Below, one piece after another: positions 22,009 to 33,844 of a stretch of 64,000 nt of DNA. The stretch's first letter is position 1; the number at the start of each line of letters is the position of its first letter. The notes beneath the pieces were generated by a model. That model was not told where the DNA came from and did not search any database. It was given only the letters and a program-made list of their open reading frames with translations. Source of the DNA: Symsagittifera roscoffensis (lineage: Eukaryota > Xenacoelomorpha > Acoela > Convolutidae); contig NC_087067.1 of NCBI RefSeq assembly GCF_963678635.1, positions 26,047,547 through 26,111,546 on the forward strand, read 5' to 3'. A program made the translations under genes and the position numbers.

Positions 22009-23830
22009 CAATTTGGGTTAATAAACGCAAAAGAGGAGATATAATCCACTTTATTAATTATTCTAAATTGATTTGACGAATTCCATTAAATCTATTTAAT
22101 ACCTATGTTATACTTAACTACAAGCAAGTTATATCACTTTGAGCTTTACATAGCGTTTTCGGGGATGGTTTTCAAAAGAAAAAATTTCAAACTAATTTTT
22201 TGTGAGATTTTTTTCAATACTTTTTAAAACTTCATCTTTTTTATAGCAAACCCCAAAAACCTTAGCAGACAGTCAGAACATTCAGAGTTTTGCCCTCATA
22301 CGAGCAATTTTGGTTTGGATTACGTGGTACCTTAAGAACTGTTCAGATGAAACAATTTTTCAAAAAAAACCTTCAAAGTGTTTCGGACAATCGAAGTCAC
22401 GTCGAAGTGAACAGAATAAAGAAGGCTGCTCATATATCAGGGTGAAGACTTGAAAGTCCCGAGTGCACTTAAATGCCAATTTGATGTTGTTTTGTTTGTT
22501 TGAAAAATTGACAAGAACTGTCGAAAGAAAATTCTTTTTTTTTTTTCAATTTTTTCCACACACTGAATAAAGTTTTTTATGAGGATGTATAAACCATTTT
22601 TTTTAATTTAAATAAGAGCAAACGGTATGACTCGATTCAATTTGGAGCGCAAAATCTGCCGCTAAATAACAAAACGCAAAATAAAACGCAAAATATTGCA
22701 CTTTTTTTATCCCCAATTGGTCAAAGCTGCAATTTTCAAATTCTTATATTTTTACGAAATTGATCAAAGTTTGTGTTTAATTTGAGCTCGAGATATCATT
22801 ATCATCCAAATGGTATAAAAAATTTCAGTGAAAACTGCTGAATTCAGTGTCCATAAAAAGTCAAAACTAGAAATAAACAAAAAAACCTGCACAACCATAA
22901 AAGTTCCGTTTTCTTTGACGCAGGAGTTTCTGTTCTCACATTCAACTTACTCTAAAATTGATTAAATGTTAACAACAAAACTATCTGTGAACTGCCGAAA
23001 AGTGTTCCAAGGTTTTGAAGTTGTTTCCACATTTGATGAAAGCGACAGACTACTCGTGCTAGGGGTGTTTTTTTTTTTACTCCAGACAAATTTCGGTTTT
23101 TAAACAAGTAATTTTTGAATTTTTAAAAAAAAAAGTATTTGTAAAATATTATTGCTTAGACATCAAACTTACGAAAAAATTTTACCTGTCTATTTTTTGA
23201 AACTGTCTGAAGGGTTTTACGATGGCCAATTTGGCCAACTTGGGATAATTAACGCGCAATAAATTTTCTGCTAATAACGCTTAAGCGGAGATTTAATTCA
23301 TCATAAATATTGCTCCGAACTGAATTGAGGTGTACTAATTAATCTATTTATTAGTTTTTGAAAGCAAATTAATTAATTTTGTTTTTTACCTAGCGCGTGG
23401 GGGCATAATTGTAACCAAAATTTTCTCGAAAGTTGAAAAACTCTCAAATTATCAAATTTTTTTTGAAGCAAACGCTACTTTACATGCCTCAAAAAGCAGT
23501 CGGAAACTTCAAGGCTTCGCTTTGATACGAGCAGTCTTGTTGTTCCGTTTTTCGAAGATTGTGACAGAGCATTAGCGCACAGAAGGTTTTTTCTCCGAAA
23601 AATTTCGAATTTTTAACTAGCCATTTTTGACAGATTTTTTTTATCCTTCAAAAAATATGGTTGAACTGAGCTCAAAGTTAATATTTCTCTCATCCGTGAT
23701 TATTAGTTTGAAAGTTTGGGTGGCTTAAAGATTGCCAATATGGCCGATTTGGGACAATCAACACGCGATACATTTCGCGTTATTAACGCGTAAGCGGAGA
23801 TAACAAAGAGTGATTTATGTAGTGAAGACT
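22009..23830 (+). repeat. Decayed tandem array, unit about 660 bp (right part)
   Basis: It continues the unit interrupted at 10631. Further units are recognised by GGCCAATTTGGCC-ACTTGGGA near 23232 with AACGCTTAAGCGGAG after it, and by GCCGATTTGGGACAATCAAC near 23741 with ATTAACGCGTAAGCGGAG. Upstream of each, CCAGACAAATTTCG or a related phrase occurs. No coding potential. Confidence 0.6.
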
Positions 23831-26190
23831 CTTATAAAGGTCCTGCTGATTGTTTTCAATTTTTTTTTCAGGAAAAAGTCTTTAAAATGTGCATAAAATC
23901 TCTACAAACTACAGATGTGCATTCATACATATTGACGCAATTATGAAGGCAATTATAAATGTATGCACTTTTTGAGTTCGATTCAAATTCATCGGCTGAA
24001 AAGGACGTAAATAGCACTCTTCAAATACGAACGTGGAATTGGCGCAAAAAACGCGGACTATTTTTAGTTTCGAAATTGGAATTTAGTTTTGGGATTTCCA
24101 GCGGAATAAAAATTTTATCTCTTGACCCAATTTTCTCAAGTTGGGTTAATGTTATCAAAAGAACGCAAAAGTTAAATCTTTCTAGAAATTCAAAGAGATT
24201 AAAGGGCATCTATCTTTCTCTTTGAAATTCGAAATTCGAGATTTTTTCAACAAAGTCAGTGTTTTTTTGTTTACCTGCGTTCCTTACTTTTTTCGGTTCT
24301 TTCATTGGCTATGTTTCTTTGTTAGAAATCAATTCAACTATTCTTCCGCTTTTTGGTTTTTCGAGTAAGACGGGGATGAGTGAGAGCTATGAATCGATTG
24401 GCGTTCAAAAGGAAACGAAACAAGAGTCAATCTTTCAAACTTCAGCTCTACCATGCCTTCAGCGAAACTTTTGACAATCTTCAATGATGTCAATTGAATT
24501 ATCAAGTATTTTAGAACAAAAACATTCAGCAGCAATCACCTCTTCTCTTACATATTAAGAATCGCATCGGGGGAAAGCTCAGATAAAGTAATATTTGTGT
24601 CAGGTTGGCATGTCAGTTTATTAACATCTCAAAAACACGGAGAAATCTGAGTATGATATAGTTACAAAAACCTGAATTTGCTTTGCGCTGTTTTTTTTTT
24701 GGATCTCTTGCTCTTCAACTATTCCCACTTTGCAAAGACGGGGATTTCTTACTGGGTTCAAAAATTACGCATGCTTAACCGGTGCATGTCAATTTTTCCT
24801 TTCCCCCAGCTGCAAATTTTAAAGTTAATTTAAAGTTAACTAAAAAATTTAACTAACTAATCCATGCAAACATATTTGGTCGTTAACTTTACCTTGTAAA
24901 ACCACTAGTTACACCATAAACTCGATGATCATGCGAGCTGGGGAGGGAAAGGAAAAAGAGCCCATTGTATTATATTAGCAAAGGGTGGCAGTTTGTTACC
25001 AGGTACCAAAGAGGGGAAGTAGTGGTACCATAGAGGGGGTGGGCTTAAAGAGATCCGCTTTTTTAACAAACCATTCGTCGAGTTCGTCCGGTGTTTCAAA
25101 AAATCAAGGAAATTTACAGAGTAATTTAGCGACGTTAAATCGAGGTGAATTGTTCAATTAAAACTTAAAGTATTATGCGTAAATAACAGATAAGAACTTT
25201 TGTAGTTACATTTTTTTGTTATATTCAATGAGGATATCAATTAGTTTCGAGGAAAAAAGTCACTAGTCTCGCAGGAAACTTTTTCTTTTTTTAAAGAAAT
25301 CTGATGAAAAATCAAAGCCGATACTAGCTAGCTGTAAACTGCTTTAACCTGTTCTAGTTGGTCCGTGGTTTGCCTTATGCATTTATATCATGGTTTCTAT
25401 CTGAAAAGGGAAAAAACTATAGTTTTACTAGCCTTCGAAAAATTGGAACAAACTGAAAAAGATGAAATGTATGTTCTCTCCTTTGCTCAAGTGATAAAAT
25501 ACGATTATAGGTTTCCGCTAATTTCACCTGTGTTAATACTGTTCCTAAATACAAACCTGATTTATAAATGTCTTTTTATCTGGGGCCAAAATTATATTTT
25601 TTTCTATGCAAAAACATACGAGCCGTAACTTCGAAATTAAAGTAACTTCAAAATTTAAGCCTGTTTCAATAGAACCAAAAACATACAAACAGCAAAGTCA
25701 AAATTGTTTTTTATTTATCTGCTATTGATTTGTATATTTGAATACCCTTTGGGAGAAGACCCCAATTGGCCTCTTGAATTCAAACCTGGTCATTAGTGTT
25801 GTGTTCGTGTTGCGACCGTTTGGAGTTTCATTTACTTTAATGCTTCCCACTTGTACCTCTGATTATGTTTGTGAAGTATTTATTAATAACCAATGATAAT
25901 TCATAACTAACTTTTTTATTTTATCTACAGAAAAAATTGATTTGGTGCAGTCACACCACCTTTAGAAATTTCACCAAAAAGTTTATTGCAAACACTAATA
26001 GTTTTTACCAATAGATGATTTGAAGCTAAAAAAATGAGTAACTATAGCATTAGTATTAAACTCAGTAATGCGAAAACCTATCCAGTCGAAATTTCATTGC
26101 GAGGACACACCGTCGCTTGGATAGGCACAAAATTTTGTTCCGGTATGTTCCTGGACTCCAGAGACAAAGCGTTAAACATGTTCCAAAAGT
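23831..26190. other. No gene seen; dispersed repeat with a relative near 56.2-56.6 kb
   Basis: Sequence around 24020-24330 resembles 56270-56480 (shared phrases such as AAGGGCATCT, TGTTTAC-TGCGTTC and GGCTTTGTTT/GGCTATGTTT), so both are copies of an unclassified dispersed repeat. Near 25020-25060, GGTACCATAGAGGGGG followed by TTAAAGAGATCCGC resembles the reverse complement of the 198-bp element at 54973. The other open frames here look random. Confidence 0.4.
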
Positions 26191-26192
26191 AA

Positions 26193-26441
26193 GGGGATTC
26201 CACTTACAAAATTCCTGTGGATTCCGCGTACAATTAAATGTAACGTAAGTTTTGGCGGCAGATTTGTTTTGTCGCGGATTTTGCAACAACCGAGTATAGC
26301 AAGTTATTCTCGATATCGCATCTGCAATTGAATTCCGCGAAAAGTAGCACGATTCCGCAAATTCAACTGAAATCCGCAAAATTTGTAAGCGGAATCCACA
26401 ACTGTACGGAGAGTTCTTAAACTGTAAGTGGATTTCGCAAT
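26193..26441. mobile_element. Inverted-repeat (foldback) element, about 250 bp
   Basis: GTGGATTCCGCGTACAA near 26217 pairs with TTGTAAGCGGAATCCAC near 26384, and an outer GATTCCACTTACA near 26199 pairs with TGTAAGTGGATTTC near 26421. The motif ATTCCGC is repeated between them. A fragment of the same phrase (GTAAGTGGATTCCGC) recurs near 52840. Target duplications were not identified. Confidence 0.4.
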
Positions 26442-27380
26442 TTTTTTCATTACAGAAAAAAACCAAAATTCAACAATTGAAAGCTTGAATTATTATCTAG
26501 CAATGCGGAATTTAAAAGAAATGATTTAACCATTGTCAGCAGAATTCAGGAACAAATCCTAAGTCTTTGGTCAACTAACTTGGTAGATGTCACCCTTTAG
26601 TATCGATCCCAAAAATTGTCAAGTTTTGTCAAGTATCATTCCCAATCATTATTTGGGACTGAAGCGGGTTCAGAGTGGTTTGTAATCATCAGTATTTGTC
26701 ATGAGATAGTTGGAGTAAAAGGTTTATTGGACAGGTCCTGTGAGATGTTTATTGGGACAAATCATCAATATTTGAGACGAATTGTTTGGGGTGAGAGGAG
26801 TAATCGGGGAGAGGTTCGTCAGAGTTTTATTGGAGAGGGCTCCATTGTAATTTTTTTGGGCGAGTGAAAACTGATCAACTGGATTCAAGTATTTTTTTTT
26901 CTTAAAACTGAAAAAAAACTCTAACGAAGGAAAATAGAAAATTCTACTGAGAAAAATAAGAAATAAAAATTTTAGTAATAAAAATAAGTAAATTAAACAC
27001 AAACAATTTTTCATAAATATATGCATTATCAATCATTTCTGGTCTGTTCTGGTTTGCTCACAATTTGAAAAAAGTTTTTGAAAAGTTAAAATAGGCTAAA
27101 ATAAAACAAATTTAAAACGATTGAATTAAATTGAACTGATAAATATGTTAATTCATTTTGTTCAGTTGTCAGGATTTGAGATCGAAATTGGGAGTAAGTT
27201 GGCAAGAATTGAGATCGAAGTTGGGTCTAAGTTGGTATTTTCGTCATCATGCTTTTGGAACAACCTTTTCACAGATATATTCTAATTAACTCCAGTAAAA
27301 TTCAATTAAAGAAGCTGATTAAAAAACGTAGTATTTTTATTATGAACATGACGTCTGCACTAAAAAATTAGACTTGATTT

Positions 27381-27779
27381 CAAGGGCGGATCTAGGATTT
27401 TCTCGAGGGGGATTTTCAAAAAAGTTTCGAAGTATTTGACGAATTATTTTTAGGTCGACCAAATTGATTTTCCGAGGTCTCCTAAAGCACAAAAAAGACG
27501 CTGTTTTGGCCAAATTCTCTGCGCTGCAGGCAATTTTTTGAAGAAAAAAAACAGGTCAAAAAAGCCGTTTTTGGGCACTTTTTGGAAAATTTTGACAAAA
27601 AAATCAGTATATATTGGCGCCAAAGGCGCCCTTAGAAAAGTTTAAGGGTCGGTCGGCCAAAAATGAATTTCTTAAAAAGTACCAAAGGGGTAACCTTTGG
27701 ATCGGCAAGGGGTCGAATCCCTGAGGGAGGGAGGGAAGCGTCCGCCCTCCCTTACCCCCCCCCCCCTAAATCCGCCCTG
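27381..27779 (+). mobile_element. hAT-type MITE, copy 1 (399 bp)
   Basis: Terminal inverted repeats are CAAGGGCGGATCTAGG and, at the right end, CCTAAATCCGCCCTG. Flanks CTTGATTT (27373-27380) and CTTGACTT (27780-27787) form an 8-bp target duplication with one mismatch, the length typical of hAT transposons. It has no transposase. Related copies are at 53368 and 63176. A poly-C run lies near the right end. Confidence 0.85.
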
Positions 27780-27989
27780 CTTGACTTAATAGAAAAGCAT
27801 TCGAGTGATAAGTCGACATGCATTGAGGTTTCTGGATAATTTAATGTTTTGAATATTTAAGAGCTGAATATTTTATCTTGATTTTAAATATTAAAAAAAT
27901 GTTGTCAGTTTAGAAATTAGTTAGAAGAACATTAAAAGGAGTCACTCGACTCTTTTAACTGCCATCACACTTTCATAAAATTTAAAAGT

Positions 27990-28620
27990 ACAAGAAATGC
28001 TTATAAAAATATCTTTTCATATGTGAAATTTTTATGACTAGCCTTTTTCCATAAATCAAAAATGTGATTTTATAAAATTATTTGTTTTCAAAATTTTTGG
28101 GTTGTCTTTGTAATCGAAAAATAAGTGGTAAGACCATAGTTTCTCAAAGCCCGAGTCACCAAAGATTTTACGTCTTTCCATTTACAAATGCATTGAAACA
28201 ACATGAATATTGATATCGTAAGCTAAACAAAGTAATCAATGCAGCAAAATTCTAGAAAATGGCAAATATTAACAAAGATGCTATTTTTTCGAAACTAGCC
28301 TTTAATATTGAACTAATTTGTGTCATCCATCAACAGCCGGCTAGCCTTTAAATTTTATCTAAAGGCGATATTGGCGCCAACACAAACAAATTCAAGGGCA
28401 GCGCCGGCCAAAAAATTGCACCCCTCCTCGGAAAGTCCGCCACCCTTTCAAGAAAATCTTAGATCCGTACACAGTCTAAGTCATATAAAAATGCAGTGCA
28501 AAAGAAATAGTCTTTTTGAGCGCTTTGAATAAAGTTATCCAGAGAAATGTAAAAAATGATCTTACTTTTGCGCATCCACGACTACGTTATAGACGACCGT
28601 GGGGTTTGATAAGACCTTGG
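27990..28620 (+). repeat. Dispersed repeat, related to 49925-50340; contains a MITE remnant
   Basis: Phrases such as ATGACTAGC-TTTTTCCA, GAGTCACCAAA, CATTTAC-ATGCATTG-AAC and CGACTACGTTAT occur in the same order at 49950-50330. Around 28375-28475 there is a short reversed remnant of the hAT-type MITE (AAGAAAATCTTAGATCCG). Confidence 0.45.
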
Positions 28621-28683
28621 GGGTTGGTTGAGGATGTTAAACTTGATCTGTAAAACCAATTTGATTTTTAGAGGGGTTTGCAG

Positions 28684-28853
28684 TGGAGATGCATCACTAC
28701 CTTGAGCTGCTAGTGTCCATCAAAACATCCCAGAGTGGTCGAGCGAGGGTGAAGAAGTTCGACCTGCCCAACATACTTCATCTGGTGGTCGATGTGGCCG
28801 ACAGTGATGACGTCATCGCCCGACTGGATGTCATCAGACCGTATGTAAACAAG
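28684..28853 (+). CDS. NMDA-type ionotropic glutamate receptor, amino-terminal domain exon
   Basis: This 170-nt exon lies between an acceptor (GGGGTTTGCAG) and a donor (AACAAG then GTATGC). It starts with two bases of a split codon and ends in phase 0. Its GC-richer codons stand out from the AT-rich flanks. The frame reads through FDLPNILHLVVDVADSDDVI and ends IRPYVNK. Alone it is hard to place, but it joins in phase to the exon at 53775, and the combined strand-helix-strand pattern fits the amino-terminal (periplasmic-binding-protein-like) domain of NMDA receptor subunits. Earlier exons must lie upstream and were not recognised. The protein would be a plasma-membrane cation channel gated by glutamate or glycine. 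Confidence 0.65.
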
Positions 28854-29607
28854 GTATGCTCGGGACGGATGCTAAGCAGCCGATAAGTATGAGTAAATCG
28901 GCTTTTGGTAAATCGGTTATTTGGACGATTTTTCTCCCTTTTCATTGTTCAATTTATTTTCATATTGTCTTTTGAATGTTTTCGGCCAAGGTAAAAAATG
29001 ATTTTGCTTCTAATGATTCTTTCGAGTTTTTTCGAGCCCCTCACCACCTACAGGGCCCACCGTTAGGGTCCAAATTTGCAATTTGACATGTTTTTTTAAT
29101 TGCCTTTGACGCAGAAAATTTGTGAAACTCAAATTTAACCGAAAGTTATTCATGGAGCTCAAGAGCGGGAAGTTTGGTCGACTGCAAAAACTTTGGTCGA
29201 CTGAAAAAGTTTTCGATTTTCTTAAAAATTTCCCGGAGAAAATCCTAAATCTTCTTCCAATAAAGCTACAGAAGCAAGAACCATCACCGAGCGACATAAA
29301 TGCTTGTATGTCAAGGCTGCTGCTTCGAGTGATGACATCGAGTTATGTTATGAGAATTCTCGAGATCACTGAGATACTGGGTGTTAATTTTGGTTATTAT
29401 TGTTTTTTGGTGATCCAGTTGGCGTTTGTTCTGATATCTATGCACAACCAATATGATTGAAACGAAACTTTGGAAGCGAAATCTTACTAGGAATCATAAA
29501 AAAAATATATATATATAGTTCAAGCTTTATTGTCTGAAATTTTTGAAGTGCTTTTTTTGTTAAACTTCGAGCTTAAACTCGAGAGTCTTGCTGTCGTTTT
29601 TTGTAGT

Positions 29608-29901
29608 TGTCCTACTGCTACTGCAATAGCAGTAATTGCATGATGTAATACTAACCTTCAGTGGTATTAATTATTATTATTATTAATATTATTATTATTA
29701 TGATTATTATGATTATTATTATGTGTCCAAGGTCATGTGTGCAGGGACATTGACACGCAGCTATGAACTCAGAGTTTTGATTCTGCAGTATCACTCTCAG
29801 TGACTAACTTTAGAAAAAGGAAAGACAATTTAATTCAATTAAACCAGAGTACATTATTGAATTAACATTAGTTTTCACCCGATACCGCATACGATATCAC
29901 A
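29608..29901 (+). repeat. 5' LTR of element 2, duplicated copy A (294 bp)
   Basis: It starts TGTCCTACTGC and ends GATATCACA, and matches 32639-32932 and 39499-39759. It contains an ATT microsatellite (about 29667-29722), which accounts for most of the length difference from the 3' LTR. Confidence 0.88.
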
Positions 29902-30758
29902 TGGCGCAGCCAGCAGGATTCATAGCTCAGGACAATCGTACGGATATGGGAATACCCGTATTCTGGGCGTCAGCGAATTTAGACCCTCCGTGGCAATTTA
30001 AAATCTGGTTTGAGCAATTTCTGATGGCAGTATCCGTGAAAGAAAACGTAAAACCAGAGGTTATGTTGGAGGGAACAAAAGACATATTAGAAGAACCACC
30101 CCCACGACCAGAAACACCAAAAGATGGAGAGAATAAAGCTGCCACGATAGCCAGAAATCTTCGAGATAAGTTAGCAAGAGATCGAAGAATGCTGAAAAAT
30201 GAGGAGAGAAGAACAAGGGGCTCAAGGGTTGGACACAATGTTTTATACAATGAGGTGCAAAAGAAACTGGTATCGAGAATATTTCTCTGACTCGGAACAG
30301 AAGGAAAGAAACGGTTCTTACAGAAGAATCCACACGTCGAAATTTCCAAAATGTCGTTCAGGGAAATTACAGAGCTTGCAGAGACTTCGTTTCAAAAGGT
30401 AAAATGCGTGACTTATGAAAGATATAAATTGTTCACACGAATGCAAGAATCTGGAGAATAACTGGAGGCAGAACTTGGAACACTGGAAAATGAGATAGTT
30501 CGCAATTTATTCATTTCGAAAATGAAAAATATGACGTTACAGGATACTCTGACATTTGAAACGCTAGATCCCGAAGAAGTTTTGAAGAGGGCTATAAAGT
30601 TCGAACATTGCAAATTGACTACAATGGCAATTGAAAAGACAAATGCAGCAGCAACAGGAGGAACGAGTAGCAACTACAATTCTGGAGTGAGGATAAAACA
30701 AGAACAACTGATGGCAGTCAGGAATTCAACAGGAAATACAAAAAAATCATCAATATAA
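29901..30758 (+). pseudogene. gag: Gag of element 2, duplicated copy A
   Basis: The ATG uses the last base of the LTR, so the start codon overlaps the primer-binding site (TGGCGCAGCC). One frame reads through to 30758 with two internal stops, TGA at 30288-30290 and TAA near 30459. The N-terminal part (PPWQFKIWFEQFLMAV) has the WxxFL-type start common in Gypsy Gag proteins, followed by basic and helical segments. The stops are also present in copy B, so they predate the duplication. Confidence 0.75.
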
Positions 30759-30813
30759 TAAGAGGGAAATAAACAAACGACAAAACAACAACAAAACCTC
30801 TAACACGAAAGCG

Positions 30814-32391
30814 AAACGATGTAACAGATGTGGAAGAGTATTCGAACAGGGACATTTAAAAAACTGATCCGCAATGGGCAAAACTTGTAAGAGTTGTGGG
30901 AAACCCAATCACTTTGAAAAAATGTGCAGATCTCAGCAAGTGAGTGAGGTTGCGGAAGAATCTGAAGGATCAGAAGAGGAATGTGATCAGATAAGAGAAA
31001 GTTTTGGTTCATGTAGTGACTTTGAAGTAATGTCGATACAAACACATCAGAGGGAGAACAAAAGAATCTCGAAAATTGTGGGGGACAGTATCAGCGAGAA
31101 CAATAAGAGGTTAAATGGAGAGAAGGTACAAGTCCAAAAAATTGATTCAATCCAAGACCCAATGTTGAATAGAGTAAAATCACTGAAGGCCATGGTAAGA
31201 ATTGACAATCAGATAATACAATTGACGGTAGATACCGGAAGTCCAGTCTCTTTCTTAAAATGGGCGACGGCTAAAGAAATAATGGATAAATCAAAAAAGG
31301 CAAGATTCATCCCGTCTGACAAACTGAACTTGACTACAAAATTCATTGATCACAACAAACACCCGATCTGTGTATTGGGGGCATTGAAAAAAAATCTTCG
31401 ATCGGCAGGCTGGGAGGTGAAGGGAGCTACATTCCTGGTGACGGAACGTAAAAACAGATGCATAATGGGTTTGGATTTACAAGGAGGAGTGGGGATAGTC
31501 ACCACACAAAAACCAGCTCCGAGAGAAATGTCCAGGTTTGACGTGCTCAAGTGCAATCAGTCAGAAGGTTGGAAAAACAAATTTTTAATAAATTCAGTAA
31601 TTTATTTGAAAGACAAGGAATTTCAAAAAATCACTTTGTAAGTTCAAAATTCAAGTATCCCCAATGTCCGATTCAAGAAAAGGGGAGGAGAATTCCAATT
31701 CATATTCAGGATAAAGTAGAAAAAAAAATTGAAAAACTGTTGACAGAAGGTCATATCACAAAGCTAGACAAATTTACAAGCGACTGTTTCATAGCCCCAA
31801 TTGTAAAAAAGGAAGACTCAATATCAAAAAAATTGGCGATGGACGCAAAACCAATAAACAGACAACTGTTCAAAAATAAGTACCAAATGCCCAACGTAGA
31901 TGAACTAATCGATGAGGTAAGCCAAATTGTTACCAAAAACAAAGAGGGTACACTTTATTTCACGGTGTTAGACTTAAAAGACGCGTATAGTCAGTTAAAA
32001 TTGGCTGCAGACACAGCTAAGCAGTGTAACTTTAATCTTTAATATCGTCGGTGGAAAGGCTACCGGGACATATAGATTCCTCACAGGGTTTTAGGGAATA
32101 GCAGACATGCCTGCTGAATTCCAAAAAGCCATGAACAGAAGTATTAACCTCGCAGAAAACACATTTTGTTTTCTGGGTGACATTCTTATCGTGTCGAAAG
32201 GTAGCGAAATAGAACATGGAAAAATGGTGGAAACGGTGCTGAAAAAAATGAGTGATTGAAATTTGGCGTTGAAAATCTCAAAATGTGAATTTTGCAAACA
32301 ACAGGTGAATTGGTTGGGACATCACTTTTCCGAATCAGGGGTCAGTACAAAGTTTACTGAAGCGATACTAAACTTGAATCCACCAAAATCG
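30814..32391 (+). pseudogene. pol: Nucleocapsid-protease-RT of element 2, truncated copy A
   Basis: Two zinc knuckles open it: CNRCGRVFEQGHLKN, whose last Cys is a TGA at 30865-30867, and the intact CKSCGKPNHFEKMC. A protease with LTVDTGSPVSFL follows, then a frame loss near 31579 that copy B does not have. RT fingers (IEKLLTEGHITKLDKFTSDC) and LYFTVLDLKDAYSQLKL (first catalytic Asp) are readable. After a 7-nt duplication the frame changes, and FLGDILIVSKG shows the YxDD box reduced to LGD. The copy ends at the duplication junction. Confidence 0.8.
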
Positions 32392-32638
32392 AGATCACTG
32401 AGATACTGGGTGTTAATTTTGGTTATTATTGTTTTGTGGTGATCCAGTTGGCGTTTGTTCTGATATCTATGCACAACCAATATGATTGAAACGAAACTTT
32501 GGAAGCGAAATCTTACTAGGAATCATAAAAATATATATATATATATATAGTTCAAGCTTTATTGTCTGAAACTTTGAAGTGCTTTTTTTGTTAAACTTCG
32601 AGCTTAAACTCGAGAGTCTTGCTGTCGTTTTTTGTAGT

Positions 32639-32932
32639 TGTCCTACTGCTACTGCAATAGCAGTTATTGCATGATGTAATACTAACCTTCAGTGGTATTA
32701 ATTATTATTATTATTAATATTATTATTATTATGATTATTATGATTATTATTATGTGTCCAAGGTCATGTGTGCAGGGACATTGACACACAGCTATGAGCT
32801 CAGAGTTTTGATTCTGCAGTATCACTCTCAGTGACTAACTTTAGAAAAAGGAAAGAAAATTTAATTCAATTAAACCAGATTACATTATTGAATTAACATT
32901 AGTTTTCACCCGATACCGCATACGATATCACA
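32639..32932 (+). repeat. 5' LTR of element 2 (294 bp)
   Basis: It is the same as copy A at 29608-29901, with a few substitutions. The A at 32932 is both the LTR end and the first base of the gag ATG. Confidence 0.88.
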
Positions 32933-33789
32933 TGGCGCAGCCAGCAGGATTCATAGCTCAGGACAATCGTACGGATATGGGAATACCCGTATTCTGGGCG
33001 TCAGCGAATTTAGACCCTCCGTGGCAATTTAAAATCTGGTTTGAGCAATTTCTGATGGCAGTATCCGTGAAAGAAAACGTAAAACCAGAGGTTATGTTGG
33101 AGGGAACAAAAGACATATTAGAAGAACCACCCCCACGACCAGAAACACCAAAAAATGGAGAGAATAAAGCTGCAACGATAGCCAGAAATCTTCGAGATAA
33201 GTTAGCAAGAGATCGAAGAATGCTGAAAAATGAGGAGAGAAGAACAAGGGGCTCAAGGGTTGGACACAATGTTTTATACAATGAGGTGCAAAAGAAACTG
33301 GTATCCAGAATATTTCTCTGACTCGGAACAGAAGGAAAGAAACGGTTCTTACAGAAGAATCGACACGTCAAAATTTCCAAAATGTCGTTCAGGGAAATTA
33401 CAGAGCTTGCAGAGACTTCGTTTCAAAAGGTAAAATGCGTGACTTATGAAAGATATAAATTGTTCACACGAATGCAAGAATCTGGAGAATAACTGGAGGC
33501 AGAACTTGGAACACTGGAAAATGAGATAGTTCGCAATTTATTCATTTCGAAAATGAAAAATATGACGTTACAGGATACTCTGACATTTGAAACGCTAGAT
33601 CCCGAAGAAGTTTTGAAGAGGGCTATAAAGTTCGAACATTGCAAATTGACTACAATGGCAATTGAAAAGACAAATGCAGCAGCAACAGGAGGAACGAGTA
33701 GCAACTACAATTCTGGAGTGAGGATAAAACAAGAACAACTGATGGCAGTCAGGAATTCAACAGGAAATACAAAAAAATCATCAATATAA
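32932..33789 (+). pseudogene. gag: Gag of element 2
   Basis: It has the same frame and the same two stops (33319-33321 and about 33490) as copy A. It starts on the LTR-PBS boundary. The N-terminal 129 residues are uninterrupted, and the 33553-33789 segment (EEVLKRAIKFEHCKL) is the end of the capsid-like part before the nucleocapsid region. The product would be the structural protein of the particle. Confidence 0.78.
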
Positions 33790-33844
33790 TAAGAGGGAAA
33801 TAAACAAACGACAAAACAACAACAAAACCTCTAACACGAAAGCG

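Larger units (their letters stand above)
29363..32391 (+). repeat. 3029-bp tandem duplication, copy A
   Basis: It matches 32392-35423 nearly base for base. The copy contains about 245 bp of intron flank, a full 5' LTR and the gag-protease-RT part of element 2, and stops abruptly inside RT where copy B continues. The junction shares only TCG (29360-29362, 32389-32391, 35421-35423), as expected of a microhomology-joined duplication. Confidence 0.9.

Noticed and set aside
29122..29460. 113-codon frame after exon 28684-28853, with a possible acceptor at 29114
   Set aside because: The phase does not fit the preceding exon, no donor is convincing, and exon 53775 joins directly in phase.
30800..31045. 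Minus-strand frame repeated at 33831-34076
   Set aside because: Antisense to gag-pol of element 2; identical in both copies only because the region is duplicated.
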